From Caloranaerobacter sp050286925 (GTDB lineage Bacteria; Bacillota; Clostridia; Tissierellales; Thermohalobacteraceae): DNA of 64,000 bases. The position numbers and the translations under genes are program-made. This document shows, one piece after another, positions 16,661 to 26,547 of the stretch. The stretch is taken from contig NZ_JBFWFX010000007.1 in the NCBI RefSeq assembly GCF_050286925.1, positions 62,001 through 126,000 of the forward strand, read 5' to 3'. Position 1 is the stretch's first letter. Each line of letters opens with the position of its first letter. The notes below the pieces were generated by a model that worked only from the letters and a program-made list of their open reading frames with translations, was not told the origin of the DNA and did not search any database.

Positions 16661-17005
16661 GTGTCTGATTGTATTTTTTGTAAGATAGTTAATGGAGAAA
16701 TTCCTAGCAATAAAGTATATGAAGATGACAAAGTATTAGCATTTGAAGATATTAATCCTCAAGCACCTGTTCATATACTAGTAATACCAAAAGAGCATAT
16801 ACCATCAATTAAAGATATAAACGAAGATAACATAGATATTATAAGTCATATACATTTGGTTATAAAAAAATTAGCAAAAGAAAAAGGAATAGATCAAGAT
16901 GGATTTAGGATAGTGAATAACTGTGGTGAAAAGGGAGGACAGACTGTAGGTCATTTGCACTACCATTTATTAGGTGGAAGACACTTAATGTGGCCTCCAG
17001 GTTAA
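16661..17005 (+). CDS. HIT family nucleotide-binding protein
   Basis: A histidine-triad protein of 114 residues of the HinT type, probably hydrolysing nucleoside phosphoramidates. The triad is His98-x-His100-x-His102 in HLHYHLLGG. Cys residues in CIFCKIVNGEIP at the N-terminus match the zinc-binding HinT subgroup. It starts with GTG at 16661, with AAGGAGGTG eight bases before. Confidence 0.93.
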   Translation: MSDCIFCKIVNGEIPSNKVYEDDKVLAFEDINPQAPVHILVIPKEHIPSIKDINEDNIDIISHIHLVIKKLAKEKGIDQDGFRIVNNCGEKGGQTVGHLHYHLLGGRHLMWPPG

Positions 17006-17013
17006 AATATTTG

Positions 17014-17042
17014 TTGCATAAAACTGCTATTTAATGTATAAT
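17014..17042 (+). promoter_or_regulatory. Promoter of rpsU-yqeY
   Basis: TTGCAT, a 17-base spacer and TATAAT, placed 75 bases before rpsU and after the HIT gene stop. Confidence 0.75.
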
Positions 17043-17117
17043 AATCTAGTGCCGAAATCTACTTACTGCGTTGTAACTTAGGAACTGTAGCAGTGGGAGA
17101 GGGGAGGGAAGAAGCAG

Positions 17118-17300
17118 ATGACACAGGTAAGAGTTAAAGAGAACGAATCACTAGATAGTGCTCTTAGAAGATTTAAAAGACAATGTGCTATCGCTGGCGT
17201 TCTTTCTGAAGTAAGAAAGAGAGAGCATTATGAAAAGCCTAGCGTAAGACGTAAAAAGAAAGCTGAAGCAGCTAGAAGAAAAAATAAGAAAAGAAGATAA
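17118..17300 (+). CDS. rpsU: Small ribosomal subunit protein bS21
   Basis: The 60-residue S21 protein of the 30S subunit, needed near the anti-Shine-Dalgarno end of 16S rRNA. It has the usual SLDSALRRFKRQC start and a very basic tail. The GGGAGG ribosome site lies unusually far (about 11 bases) from the ATG. It shares a promoter with yqeY, 11 bases downstream. Confidence 0.97.
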   Translation: MTQVRVKENESLDSALRRFKRQCAIAGVLSEVRKREHYEKPSVRRKKKAEAARRKNKKRR

Positions 17301-17311
17301 GAGGTGATTCA

Positions 17312-17755
17312 ATGTCCTTTAAGGAGAGATTAATGGCAGATTTAAAAGCCTCTATGAAAAACAAGGATAAGGTCCGCAAGGATGTTATTACAATGGTAAG
17401 GGCTGCTATTAAACAAAGAGAAGTGGATGAAAGAGTTGAGTTAAGTGATGAGGACATTATAGAACTTATCGCTAAACAGGTGAAGCAAAAGAAGGATGCT
17501 TTAAAGGACTTTGAAAAGGGTGGAAGACAAGACCTTGTAGAACTTACCCAAAAAGAAATTGATATATTAATGGAATATCTGCCTAAACAACTTTCAGAAG
17601 ATGAAATTGATGAAATAGTTAAAGCTGCTATAGAAGAAATCGGCGCTAGTACTATGAAAGATATGGGAAAAGTAATGTCTTATGTAATGCTTAAGGTAAA
17701 AGGCAGAGCTGATGGAAGCTTAGTTAATAAGATTGTTAGACAATATTTAAAATAG
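17312..17755 (+). CDS. yqeY: GatB/YqeY domain protein
   Basis: A 147-residue all-helical protein of the YqeY family, related to the tail domain of GatB, the amidotransferase that makes Gln-tRNA or Asn-tRNA. It has the family start LMADLKASMKNKDKVRKDVI and the C-terminal GRADGSLVNKIV. Its exact role is unproven; tRNA binding is assumed from the GatB relation. It follows rpsU in the conserved pair. Confidence 0.92.
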   Translation: MSFKERLMADLKASMKNKDKVRKDVITMVRAAIKQREVDERVELSDEDIIELIAKQVKQKKDALKDFEKGGRQDLVELTQKEIDILMEYLPKQLSEDEIDEIVKAAIEEIGASTMKDMGKVMSYVMLKVKGRADGSLVNKIVRQYLK

Positions 17756-17760
17756 ATTAT

Positions 17761-17793
17761 AAACCTGGATATTTAAGTATCCAGGTTTTTTTG
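17761..17793 (+). terminator. Terminator of rpsU-yqeY
   Basis: ACCTGGATA and TATCCAGGT form the stem, followed by seven T. It marks the left edge of the accessory block. Confidence 0.9.
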
Positions 17794-17904
17794 TGTGGCA
17801 AAAGTTAAGAATAGTTAATAAAAATATTAAAAAATATTAAAAAATACAAAACATAATAAAAAGGATTTATTTGACAGAAATAGAATTAAAATTATTAATA
17901 ATAG

Positions 17905-17949
17905 GCAAAATCTACCTTAATACAATTTATTTAAATTGAAGATTTTGTT
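17905..17949 (+). repeat. 41-bp palindromic repeat, copy 2 of 3
   Basis: CAAAATCTACCTTAAT... with AGATTTTGTT at the far end. Same orientation as 45866-45906 and opposite to 6920-6960. It sits 30 bases before the first solute-binding gene. Confidence 0.65.
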
Positions 17950-17978
17950 ATAATAACTTGAAAGAATGGAGGATTAGC

Positions 17979-19295
17979 ATGAAAAGAGTAATTGCTATAA
18001 TTTTATGTTTAACGTTAGTATTATCATTAATTGGATGTACTTCTACTGAAAATAGTTCAAGTACAAAAAACAAAGAAATAACAATACTTGTAGACAGTGG
18101 TTCATATCACGATTTAAAGTTTAACACACCAGCTTTTAATACATATAAACAGAAATTTGAGAGAGAAAAGGGAATAAAAGTAAAATTTGATGTGGTAGAT
18201 ACAGAAAACAAAATGAAATCTAAATTATATTTAAAAGACGGTCCTACTCTAATATATGTGGCTCCATGGGCTTTTTATGGTAATTTAGTAAAAACAGGAA
18301 TAGCTTTAAAGGTAGATGATAAATTAAAAAACTATGCAAAGATATATGATAGCATTAAGGATGAGAATGGTTGTTTTATTCCAATAGGTATGGCTCACTA
18401 TCCTGTAATATTAAACAGAAGGATTTTTAAAAAGTTGGGAATAGAGGAGCCTGGATTAGATTGGACTAGAGAAGATTATTTTAGGATAAGAGAAAAGTGG
18501 TTAAATGAGGAACCTCAGAATTTTACACCATTTTTATTCAAGGAACTTATTAAAAACGCTATGGAAGAATTAGAAGTATATGATTTAAAAAATAATAGAG
18601 TTAATATTGATAAATCAAAAATGATAGAATACATAAAGAAGTTGAAGGATGAGCTACATTCTGGTAGGTATATTCTAAATGACAATTATACATTCGAAAA
18701 CTATTATAGAATGTTTTATGAAATAAGGTCAGAAGAATATAAGAAAGCAAGAAAAATGACTTTATATGATGAAACAGATAGTATAAGGAGGCAGTTTTAC
18801 TCTAAGAATGCATTGAATTCCCTCGGGAATAGCCTTGAAATGGATATAAAAGAACATATTATTTTACCGCAAGTTATTGATAAATTTGATGAATTAGTAT
18901 TATGGGGATTTGTTGTTAATAGAAACGGAAAAAATATTGACTTAGGTTTAGAATTTTTAAATGGGTTGTTGAGCGATGAAGTACAGCTAGAGATATTCAA
19001 AAAGAAGCGGGATTATCCTGTGAATAAAGATATAGAAGATGAAATCGAAAAAATAGAAAAAGATAATAATGTAAACGAAAAATCTATTGCTTTGAGGAAA
19101 TACATATTAAGTAAGATAAAAAGTGGGGATTATAAATCATTGAATAATTATAACGATAAGTATTTAATTATAGATTCAGAATTAACTAGTAATATAATAA
19201 AATTTGTTTTTGCAGATAAAGATTATACAGATGAAGAGATGATCAAAGAAATAGAAAAATTTGAAAACAAACTAAATATGTGGTTAAATGAGTAA
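17979..19295 (+). CDS. Extracellular solute-binding lipoprotein, paralog 1
   Basis: A 438-residue exported lipoprotein with the lipobox LIGC at residues 21-24 or so, which anchors it to the outer face of the membrane. The mature part has the look of family 1 ABC solute-binding proteins (EITILVDSG start, FNTYKQKFEREKGIKVKFDVVD, then GFVVNRNGKN and NGLLSDEVQLEIF). The ligand cannot be predicted. It shares segments with 20220-21542 and 22054-23415, notably NGLLSDEVQL and the ending MWLNE. ATG 17979 follows GGAGG; it matches the MKRVIAII start of paralog 3. The transporter permeases are 4 kb downstream. Confidence 0.75.
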   Translation: MKRVIAIILCLTLVLSLIGCTSTENSSSTKNKEITILVDSGSYHDLKFNTPAFNTYKQKFEREKGIKVKFDVVDTENKMKSKLYLKDGPTLIYVAPWAFYGNLVKTGIALKVDDKLKNYAKIYDSIKDENGCFIPIGMAHYPVILNRRIFKKLGIEEPGLDWTREDYFRIREKWLNEEPQNFTPFLFKELIKNAMEELEVYDLKNNRVNIDKSKMIEYIKKLKDELHSGRYILNDNYTFENYYRMFYEIRSEEYKKARKMTLYDETDSIRRQFYSKNALNSLGNSLEMDIKEHIILPQVIDKFDELVLWGFVVNRNGKNIDLGLEFLNGLLSDEVQLEIFKKKRDYPVNKDIEDEIEKIEKDNNVNEKSIALRKYILSKIKSGDYKSLNNYNDKYLIIDSELTSNIIKFVFADKDYTDEEMIKEIEKFENKLNMWLNE

Positions 19296-19337
19296 GAATT
19301 AAAGATAAATTAATCGTTAAAGAAGGGAGAAAAATAA

Positions 19338-20189
19338 ATGGTGCAAGCAGGATTAGTATTAGAAGGCGGTGGAATGAGAGGTTGCTATACTTCAGGAGTT
19401 TTAGATTTTTTCATGGAAAAGGATTTATATTTCCCTTATATTATAGGAGTTTCTGCAGGGGCATGTAATGCCTCGTCTTATATTTCAAGGCAAAAAGGTA
19501 GAAGTATAAAAATTAATCTTGATTATGCCCAAGATGATAGATATATTAGTTATAAAAATTTAATAACCAAAAGAAGTCTTTTCGGTATGGATTTTATATT
19601 TGACGAAATACCTAATAAACTTATACCATTTGATTTTGAAACTTTTAATAAAGCAAAAGAAAAATTTATTATAGTAGCTACTGATTGCAAAACTGGACAA
19701 CCTGTGTATTTTGATAAAGATGAATGTGAAGATGTACTTAAAGCTATTAAGGCTTCTAGTAGTTTACCATTTGTAGCTCCAATAGTTGAAATGGGTGGAA
19801 AATTTTTGTTGGATGGAGGAATAGCAGATCCTTTGCCTATAAAAAAGGCAATAGAAGATGGAAATAAGAAGAACGTTATTGTTTTGACTAGAAATAAAGG
19901 ATATAGAAAGAGACCTTTTAAGTTGAAAAAATTATTAAAGATTATGTATTCTGAATATCCTGGGTTAATAAATGCAATGCTTAATAGATATAAAGTATAT
20001 AATAATACATTAGAATATATTGAAAAGTTAGAATCAGAAAAGAAAGTTTTTGTAATTAGACCAACTAAAGATATGAAAGTAGATAGGATTGAAAGAGATG
20101 TAAAAAAACTAAAAGAATTATATGAGATGGGATATGAGGATGCAAAGAGATGCTATGATGAAATGATAAACTGGATTTGCGAGGAATAG
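19338..20189 (+). CDS. Patatin-like phospholipase
   Basis: A 283-residue patatin-family lipid acyl hydrolase, YjjU/RssA-like. The oxyanion box GGGMRG is at residues 10-15, the nucleophile elbow GVSAGA carries the serine at about residue 40, and the catalytic aspartate is in DGGIADPLP. No signal peptide, so cytoplasmic. It lies between two solute-binding lipoprotein genes, 42 bases after the first and 30 before the second, so the three may share a transcript, though a functional link is not obvious. Confidence 0.9.
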   Translation: MVQAGLVLEGGGMRGCYTSGVLDFFMEKDLYFPYIIGVSAGACNASSYISRQKGRSIKINLDYAQDDRYISYKNLITKRSLFGMDFIFDEIPNKLIPFDFETFNKAKEKFIIVATDCKTGQPVYFDKDECEDVLKAIKASSSLPFVAPIVEMGGKFLLDGGIADPLPIKKAIEDGNKKNVIVLTRNKGYRKRPFKLKKLLKIMYSEYPGLINAMLNRYKVYNNTLEYIEKLESEKKVFVIRPTKDMKVDRIERDVKKLKELYEMGYEDAKRCYDEMINWICEE

Positions 20190-20219
20190 AAAATTTAATG
20201 TTTATGAGGTGAGATTTTT

Positions 20220-21542
20220 GTGCCTAAAATTGTATTTTTAATTTTATCTATGTTATTATTTTTAGTTGGCTGTACAGACGAAACTATATCAAAACTTGAA
20301 CCAAATGCACAGAAAGGAATAACAATATTAATACAAGAGCCAATTAACCCAATCATAGAAAGCTATAAATACAAATTTGAAAATTCAAAGGGTGTAAAAG
20401 TCAAATTCGATATAATAGATGCAGATACATTAGATGACTACATAAAAAAACTAAACATAAAGCTGTATTTAAAGAATGGTCCAACTCTTATCTATTTACC
20501 CCAGTATTTTTTTTATCAGAGTTATATAGATAGCGGTGTGACATTAGAAGTTACAGATAGAATTACTAATCTTGAAAAGATATACGATAGTTTAAAAGAA
20601 GAAAAAGTTTATTATGTTCCTATTGGGATGTATTATGTTGCGAAAATATTAAATAAAAGCACGTTAGATGAGCTTGATGTTAAAGAGCCTAGTCTTGATT
20701 GGACTAAAGATGATTATTTAAAGATTAAAGAGAAATGGTTATCTAAAAAGCCAAGATATTTTACTTTTAAAGATTATGACGAGATTATTAAAGAGCCTTT
20801 ATATAATTTGAAAATAATAGGAGAAAACAATAAGATTAGTATAAACAACTTGAAAATTAAAGAATTTATAAAAAATACAAGAGAAAAAATATTTTCAGGC
20901 AAATACATTTTAAAAGACTATTCTTATGAAAATTACTACAAAATTTTTATAGAAGGTATAAATACACCAGAATATCGAAGAGTTTTAAGATTTTTACAAC
21001 TTGTAGATAAAGAAATTTTGGTTCGGAATTTAGGAATAAATGCATTTGAAACAAAACGAGTAAGTGAAATGATAGATAAAGGAGATGTAATAATACTTCC
21101 AGAAGTAATTAACGAAAATAACAATTTTTTTACTTGGGGTTTTATAGTAAATAGGAATGGTAAAAATACAAATTTAGGGATAGAATTTATTAATGGTTTA
21201 TTAAGTGATGAAGTACAGCTTTCTATGTATGGTAATGGTAAATTGTTTGGAGGTTTTTATCCAGTAAATAAAAAAATAGAAAGTGAAATAGATAAAATAG
21301 ATGAAATTTGTAATTATAACAAGAAAGCTGTAGAATTGAAAAAATTTATATTAGAAAAAATAAAAAAGAGTAAAATAAGACCTTATAATTATGATGACAG
21401 AATACACCACCAAGAACTCTATGATATGCTTCATAGAGATTTATTTAAATTTATCTTTGCAGACAAGCCTTATACAGATGAAGAGTTAAGTAGAGAATTG
21501 CAGAAATTAGAATACAAATATAATATGTGGTTGAATGAATAA
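20220..21542 (+). CDS. Extracellular solute-binding lipoprotein, paralog 2
   Basis: A 440-residue lipoprotein, the most diverged of the three paralogs. A short signal peptide ends in the lipobox LVGC. Shared blocks with the others are KFENSKGVKVKFDIID, LYLKNGPTLIY, PSLDWTKDDYLKIKEKWL, GFIVNRNGKNTNLGIEFINGLL and the ending YNMWLNE. It begins with GTG at 20220, seven bases after GAGGTGAG. Its ligand-contact regions differ most from the others, which hints at a different ligand. Confidence 0.75.
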   Translation: MPKIVFLILSMLLFLVGCTDETISKLEPNAQKGITILIQEPINPIIESYKYKFENSKGVKVKFDIIDADTLDDYIKKLNIKLYLKNGPTLIYLPQYFFYQSYIDSGVTLEVTDRITNLEKIYDSLKEEKVYYVPIGMYYVAKILNKSTLDELDVKEPSLDWTKDDYLKIKEKWLSKKPRYFTFKDYDEIIKEPLYNLKIIGENNKISINNLKIKEFIKNTREKIFSGKYILKDYSYENYYKIFIEGINTPEYRRVLRFLQLVDKEILVRNLGINAFETKRVSEMIDKGDVIILPEVINENNNFFTWGFIVNRNGKNTNLGIEFINGLLSDEVQLSMYGNGKLFGGFYPVNKKIESEIDKIDEICNYNKKAVELKKFILEKIKKSKIRPYNYDDRIHHQELYDMLHRDLFKFIFADKPYTDEELSRELQKLEYKYNMWLNE

Positions 21543-21562
21543 TTTATCATAAATATTGTTAG

Positions 21563-22025
21563 ATGATGCTTATTTCGATTATAGCTTTTTTCATATTTTT
21601 ATTTATTTTAACAATGAGAATTAAGTTACAAAAACCAGTACATTTTGGAGTTATTGCTATATTTTGTTGGGCTAGTATATTTAGAAAACAATGTTGTTTC
21701 TATAAAAAGCTTTTCAAAAGGGGAGTGGAGCATAGAACAATCTAACCAAAAATATATTGAAGACTTTATGTTTATTTATAAAAGTATTAAAGAAGGATAT
21801 TCATATCTAGAAGAAAAACTGGAATACTTTTCAAATTATTTAATTATGTATTGACAGTCCAATAGCGGATCTAAAATATAGATTTAGATTATCCCAAGCT
21901 CATTATATGGGCAGTGTTTTTAATGGAGTAGAGCCGAACACTCTTGTTAAAAGAAATTTTATGGAAAATCAAGATGTAGTTTTAAAAAAAGCTATTGAAA
22001 TAATTGAAAGTGAAATTGAATATTA
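21563..22025 (+). pseudogene. Frame-broken remnant gene
   Basis: Coding sense moves across three frames: a membrane-anchor start (about 21563-21690), a middle piece (SIEQSNQKYIEDFMFIYKSI, to 21854) and a C-terminal piece from 21853 (LKYRFRLSQAHYMGSVFNGV, ending in IESEIEY at 22025). No stop-free single frame joins them, so at least two frameshifts have occurred. The family is not recognised. The original would have been about 150 residues with one N-terminal membrane segment. Confidence 0.6.
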
Positions 22026-22053
22026 AAGTATATAAAATTATTGAGGTGGGGGT

Positions 22054-23415
22054 ATGAAGATGAAAAGAGTAATTGCTATAATCTTATGCTTAATCTTATT
22101 ATTATCGGTAAATGGATGTACTACTGTAAAGAATAGTACAAGTGTCGACAATCAAGATAATAAAGGTAAGGAAATTACAATATTGATAGATAATTTTTTC
22201 TATTCTAAGATTAAATTTGCATTTAATACTTTAGATTTATATAAACGTAAGTTTGAAAAAGAAAAAGGAGTAAAGGTAAATTTTGATGTAATAGATATAA
22301 ATGATTATGAAAAATATCAGAAAAAGTTAAATTCAAAATTATATTTAAAAGATGGACCTACGTTAATATATGTGTCAACATGGGATTTTTATAAACCTTT
22401 AACTGAAAAAAGTATTGCTTTAAAAGTAAAAGATAAATTAAAAAATTATGAAAAGATATATGACTGTGTTAAAGATATAGATGGTTATTTTGTACCAATA
22501 GGTATGTATCATTATCCTATAACCTTAAATAGAAAGGTATTCGAAGAATTAGGAATAGATGAACCTAGTTTAGATTGGACTAGAGAGGATTATTTTAATA
22601 TCAGAGAAAAATGGTTGACTCAGGAGCCAAAAAATTTTACAGGGATTTTATATAAAGAACTTGTGTCGAATATAATGGAAGAGTTGGAGATATATGATAT
22701 TAAAAACAATAAAGTTAATATTAATAACTCTAGAATGATAGAGTACATAAAGAATTTGAGGGATGAAATCCATTCTGGTAAATATATTTTGAAAGATAAC
22801 TATACATTTGAAAATTATTATAAAATGCTATTTGTGAAAGAATCAGATGAATATAAGGAAGCAAATGAGTCATATTGGTATAATGACACTAACAATTTAA
22901 GAAGACGATTTTATGATAAAAATGCAATGAAGTCTCTTCGTATTGGTGTTGATATGGATATTAATGATTATATTATATTACCGCAGGTGATTTTTGAATC
23001 AGAAAAACTTAGGGTATGGGGATTCATCGTAAACAAAAATGGGAAAAATGTTGATTTAGGTTTAGAATTTATAGACGGTTTATTAAGTGATGAAGTACAG
23101 CTAGAAATGTTTAGAGAAAAGTATGACTATTCTTATCCTGTAAATAAAGAAATAGAAGAAAAAATTGAAGAAATAGAAAAAGCTAACGATGTAAATGAAA
23201 AAGCAGTTGCATTAAGGAAGTATATACTAACAAGAATAAAGAATGGTGAGTATAAGCCGTCAAATGAATATAGTAAGATGTATGGAACTATAAGGGGAGA
23301 ATTAATAAAAGAAATTACAAAATTCATATTTGCAGACAAGCCTTATACAGATGAAAAGTTGAGCAAAGAACTACAGAAATTGGAAGATAAATATAATATG
23401 TGGTTAAATGAGTGA
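22054..23415 (+). CDS. Extracellular solute-binding lipoprotein, paralog 3
   Basis: A 453-residue lipoprotein with the lipobox VNGC, closest to paralog 1: both start with MKRVIAIILCL and share HYPITLNR/HYPVILNR, LDWTREDYFNIREKWL and the NGLLSDEVQLEMF-type block. The end KLEDKYNMWLNE is shared by all three. GAGGTGGGGG precedes ATG 22054. It is the nearest binding protein to the permeases at 23610-25252 and so the most likely direct partner. Confidence 0.75.
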   Translation: MKMKRVIAIILCLILLLSVNGCTTVKNSTSVDNQDNKGKEITILIDNFFYSKIKFAFNTLDLYKRKFEKEKGVKVNFDVIDINDYEKYQKKLNSKLYLKDGPTLIYVSTWDFYKPLTEKSIALKVKDKLKNYEKIYDCVKDIDGYFVPIGMYHYPITLNRKVFEELGIDEPSLDWTREDYFNIREKWLTQEPKNFTGILYKELVSNIMEELEIYDIKNNKVNINNSRMIEYIKNLRDEIHSGKYILKDNYTFENYYKMLFVKESDEYKEANESYWYNDTNNLRRRFYDKNAMKSLRIGVDMDINDYIILPQVIFESEKLRVWGFIVNKNGKNVDLGLEFIDGLLSDEVQLEMFREKYDYSYPVNKEIEEKIEEIEKANDVNEKAVALRKYILTRIKNGEYKPSNEYSKMYGTIRGELIKEITKFIFADKPYTDEKLSKELQKLEDKYNMWLNE

Positions 23416-23609
23416 TTAAAACATAATGTGTAATAAATATTAAAAAATAGTAATAATTACTTTTGGAAGAAGGATTATTTTAACAGTAATAGAATATATA
23501 ATGAAAAAATGAGAATAAATTATCAAATTAGAAAACAAAAGTAGTCGTATCATATTCGCAAAATTTAAAATATTCAAACTCAAACTAAAAGTAGAATATG
23601 AGGTGGAGT

Positions 23610-24434
23610 ATGTTAAAAAAATTAAGAAAATCTAAAGGTTTTTTATTTATATTACCGAGTTTAATAGGTTTTTCAATATTATACATTATTCCTTTTATTT
23701 GGGGTTTGAAATATTCTGTAAGCAGAAGTGGTTTTGATGATACTTTTGTTGCATTTAAGAACTATAATGATGTGTTTAAGAGTAATGCATTTAATTTAGC
23801 ACTAAAGAATACAGCATTATTTATGGGAATTGCTATACCACTCATTATCGTTATTTCTTTTATATTAGCTTTAATAATTCATGAAATAAAAGCACCAAAG
23901 TTTATAAAATTATTTATTATACTTCCTATGGCTATACCTTCAGGTACAGTAGCTGGTTTTTTCAGAAAAGTATTTGGGTTTGGAGGATTTAATCTAATAA
24001 ATACAGAGTATGCGATGATAGTAGTAATATTAATATTTATTTGGAGAAATACGGGTTATAATCTGATAATATACCTAGCTGGGCTGTCGCAATTAAGAAA
24101 AGAAATAATAGAAGCTTCTATGATTGATGGAGCGAATTACTTTCAGAGGCTATGGCATATCATTATTCCACTTATTACACCTACGACAGTGTTTGTTGGA
24201 ATAGTAACTATAATCAATTCGTTTAAAGTATTTAAAGATATATTTGTACTACAAGGCAGCTATCCAAACCCTAAAATATATATGTTACAGCATTATATGA
24301 ACAACAAATTTAGAGACCTTCAGTATGAGAAACTAACATCCGCAGCTTATGTATTTGCAACAGTAATATTTGTTTTTGCTTTCTTACTGTTCTATTTTGA
24401 TAGAAAACATGCAAGAAAAGTAGGTGAAAGTTAA
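23610..24434 (+). CDS. ABC transporter permease, MalF/UgpA type
   Basis: A 274-residue inner-membrane permease with six hydrophobic segments. The EAA loop that docks the ATPase is EASMIDGANYFQRLWHIIIP. It forms a heterodimer with the next gene in sugar-type ABC importers. ATG 23610 was chosen because GAGGTGG lies just before it; the in-frame ATG at 23598 has no ribosome site. The spacing is short (about four bases), so expression may be weak. Confidence 0.9.
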   Translation: MLKKLRKSKGFLFILPSLIGFSILYIIPFIWGLKYSVSRSGFDDTFVAFKNYNDVFKSNAFNLALKNTALFMGIAIPLIIVISFILALIIHEIKAPKFIKLFIILPMAIPSGTVAGFFRKVFGFGGFNLINTEYAMIVVILIFIWRNTGYNLIIYLAGLSQLRKEIIEASMIDGANYFQRLWHIIIPLITPTTVFVGIVTIINSFKVFKDIFVLQGSYPNPKIYMLQHYMNNKFRDLQYEKLTSAAYVFATVIFVFAFLLFYFDRKHARKVGES

Positions 24435-24436
24435 TT

Positions 24437-25252
24437 ATGAAAAAAATATTGCTTGTGTTAATTTTTATAATATCTCTTTTATACGTATTTCCGATAATAT
24501 ATACATTCACGAATTCTTTTATGACGGAAAGTCAAATTAATGCTGAAAATATACAGATTATACCTGATGAGTTTAATTTGCAACAGTATTATTCTATTGT
24601 AACTAATAAAGCAGAATATTTTAAATTTTTTATGAATTCTGTCAAGCTAACTGTTATTATAATAGTTGGTCAAATTGTGATAGGGATTTTTGCAGCATTT
24701 GCTTTTGCGAAGATGGAATTTCCAGGAAGGGATTTGATATTTGTAATATATATTTTAGCAGTACTACTTCCATTTCAAGTAACTTTAGTACCTAATTATC
24801 TTGTATTAGATAAAATACATAGGGTTTTGAATATAAAAATACTCGATACACATATGGCGATTATTTTACCAGGTATTTTTTCATCATTCGGAGTTTTTTT
24901 ATTAAGACAGTTTGTAAGAGGTATACCTAACGATATAATTGAAGCGGCAAGAATTGATGGAGCAGGATATGGCAAAATTTTATTTAAAGTAGTTTTACCT
25001 GTAATAAAACCTGCAGTTTTTTCGTTGGTTATTCTTACTTTTATAGATAATTGGAACTTGATTGAACAAGCTATTATTTTTATAGATACTCCTTCGAAGT
25101 TGCCGTTATCAGTATTTTTGGAAAATATCTATTATGGTGATTATAAAGTGTTTTATGCTGGTGCAGTACTTTATATTGTTCCTGCCCTATTAATATTTAT
25201 TAAAGGTGAAGATTATTTGAAAGAGGGTCTAACAGTAGGAGGTATGAAGTGA
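24437..25252 (+). CDS. ABC transporter permease, MalG/UgpE type
   Basis: A 271-residue permease with six hydrophobic segments and the EAA loop EAARIDGAGYGKILFKVVLP. It is the second half of the permease pair, two bases after the first gene. The stop overlaps the start of the HlyD-like gene, so the four genes 23610-27590 form one translational unit. No ATPase gene is present next to it; carbohydrate-type importers often use a shared ATPase coded elsewhere. Confidence 0.92.
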   Translation: MKKILLVLIFIISLLYVFPIIYTFTNSFMTESQINAENIQIIPDEFNLQQYYSIVTNKAEYFKFFMNSVKLTVIIIVGQIVIGIFAAFAFAKMEFPGRDLIFVIYILAVLLPFQVTLVPNYLVLDKIHRVLNIKILDTHMAIILPGIFSSFGVFLLRQFVRGIPNDIIEAARIDGAGYGKILFKVVLPVIKPAVFSLVILTFIDNWNLIEQAIIFIDTPSKLPLSVFLENIYYGDYKVFYAGAVLYIVPALLIFIKGEDYLKEGLTVGGMK

Positions 25253-26547
25253 TGGAAAATAAAGTGCTTAAAACAACGAAAAATATAGTGGTAGGTTTTT
25301 TTACACTTATATTTATAATGGGTTTTTTTTCAAAATCAATAGTTAATTTATTTTTACCTAAAGTTCAAGTCGTAACGGCTGTAAAGGGTTCTATTGAAAA
25401 GAGTGTTGAACTTGAAGGTACAATAGAACCAAAAGAAATTTATAAAGTAAGACTTGGTGGTAATGTGATTGTAGATGAATATTTTGTTAAAGTAGGACAG
25501 GAAGTAAAAGTCGGGGATCCTATTTTTAAAATAAATAATGAATATGGTTTTAAAGGAGAGGATGAGCAAATACAAGACCTTAAACTTTTACTTGAAAAAG
25601 AAGAGTTTAGATTAGAAAGATTAAAAAATAGTTCATTTATTATAGATGAGAAGAATATAGAGATCTTAGAAGATAAAATATTATCTCAAAAAAATGAGAT
25701 TTCAAAATTGGAAGAGTTATACAAATCAGGAGCAATAAATTATTCAACATTAGAACGAAATAAAGAGAGTCTTAAGGAATTAGAAAATAATCTAGAAATT
25801 AAAAAGATATTGCTTGAAGAAAAGAAAAAAGAGAATTTATTAGAGATTAAAGAGGTAGAAAATAATATCAAACAGATCAAAAACAAAATATCTGAAATTG
25901 AAAAGAGAAAGAAATTTTACGCTAAAGTTGCAGATGACGGGATTTACTATTCAGATGTTGATGGTGTTATATTAAGATTAAATCAAGTAAATAGAATACT
26001 AGGTAAGGATACTACAATTGTCGAGATTGGTAAAGTCAAAGGGTATAATTCAGTAAAACTTATAGCTTATGTACCTGATAAGTATTATTATTTTGTTAAA
26101 AATGCAGTAAAAATTGAAATAGAAACAGAAAACAAAAATTTTATTCCTGAAACTGCAAGGATTGTAAACGTAAGTGAAGTAGCAGAGAATAAGTTAATAG
26201 AGATCGAAGCCATATTTGAAGATGAAGTTAAAGGGGTTCCCGTGTTAGGGCAAAAGTTGCGAGGAAAAATATCAAAAAAATATAAGAAAGAAAATACTAT
26301 TCCAAAAGTTGCTGTTATTCCGTATGATGGATATGGTGTAGGAAAAGAAGGTTATGTTTATGCAGTAGAAGAAAAAAAAGGGATTTTGGGTACTGAATAT
26401 ATTGCAAAAAAAATAGATGTGGTAATGTTAGTAGTCGGAGATAGTCAAGTTTGTGTAAGAGGTCTTGAAACATTAGAAAAACCTATGGTAATCACGAATT
26501 TATCATATAAGATTAAGGATGGAGTGAAAGTACATTTATGGGAATAA
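25252..26547 (+). CDS. HlyD-like membrane fusion protein
   Basis: A 431-residue protein with an N-terminal membrane anchor (about residues 11-31), a beta-sandwich start (GSIEKSVELEGTIEPKEIYKV), a long coiled coil (about residues 100-225, Lys/Glu rich) and a closing beta-barrel region. This is the shape of membrane fusion proteins in export systems. The ATG overlaps the previous stop (TGATG), and the gene overlaps the MacB-like gene by 10 bases. Finding an export-type adaptor inside an importer operon is odd. Confidence 0.75.
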   Translation: MENKVLKTTKNIVVGFFTLIFIMGFFSKSIVNLFLPKVQVVTAVKGSIEKSVELEGTIEPKEIYKVRLGGNVIVDEYFVKVGQEVKVGDPIFKINNEYGFKGEDEQIQDLKLLLEKEEFRLERLKNSSFIIDEKNIEILEDKILSQKNEISKLEELYKSGAINYSTLERNKESLKELENNLEIKKILLEEKKKENLLEIKEVENNIKQIKNKISEIEKRKKFYAKVADDGIYYSDVDGVILRLNQVNRILGKDTTIVEIGKVKGYNSVKLIAYVPDKYYYFVKNAVKIEIETENKNFIPETARIVNVSEVAENKLIEIEAIFEDEVKGVPVLGQKLRGKISKKYKKENTIPKVAVIPYDGYGVGKEGYVYAVEEKKGILGTEYIAKKIDVVMLVVGDSQVCVRGLETLEKPMVITNLSYKIKDGVKVHLWE

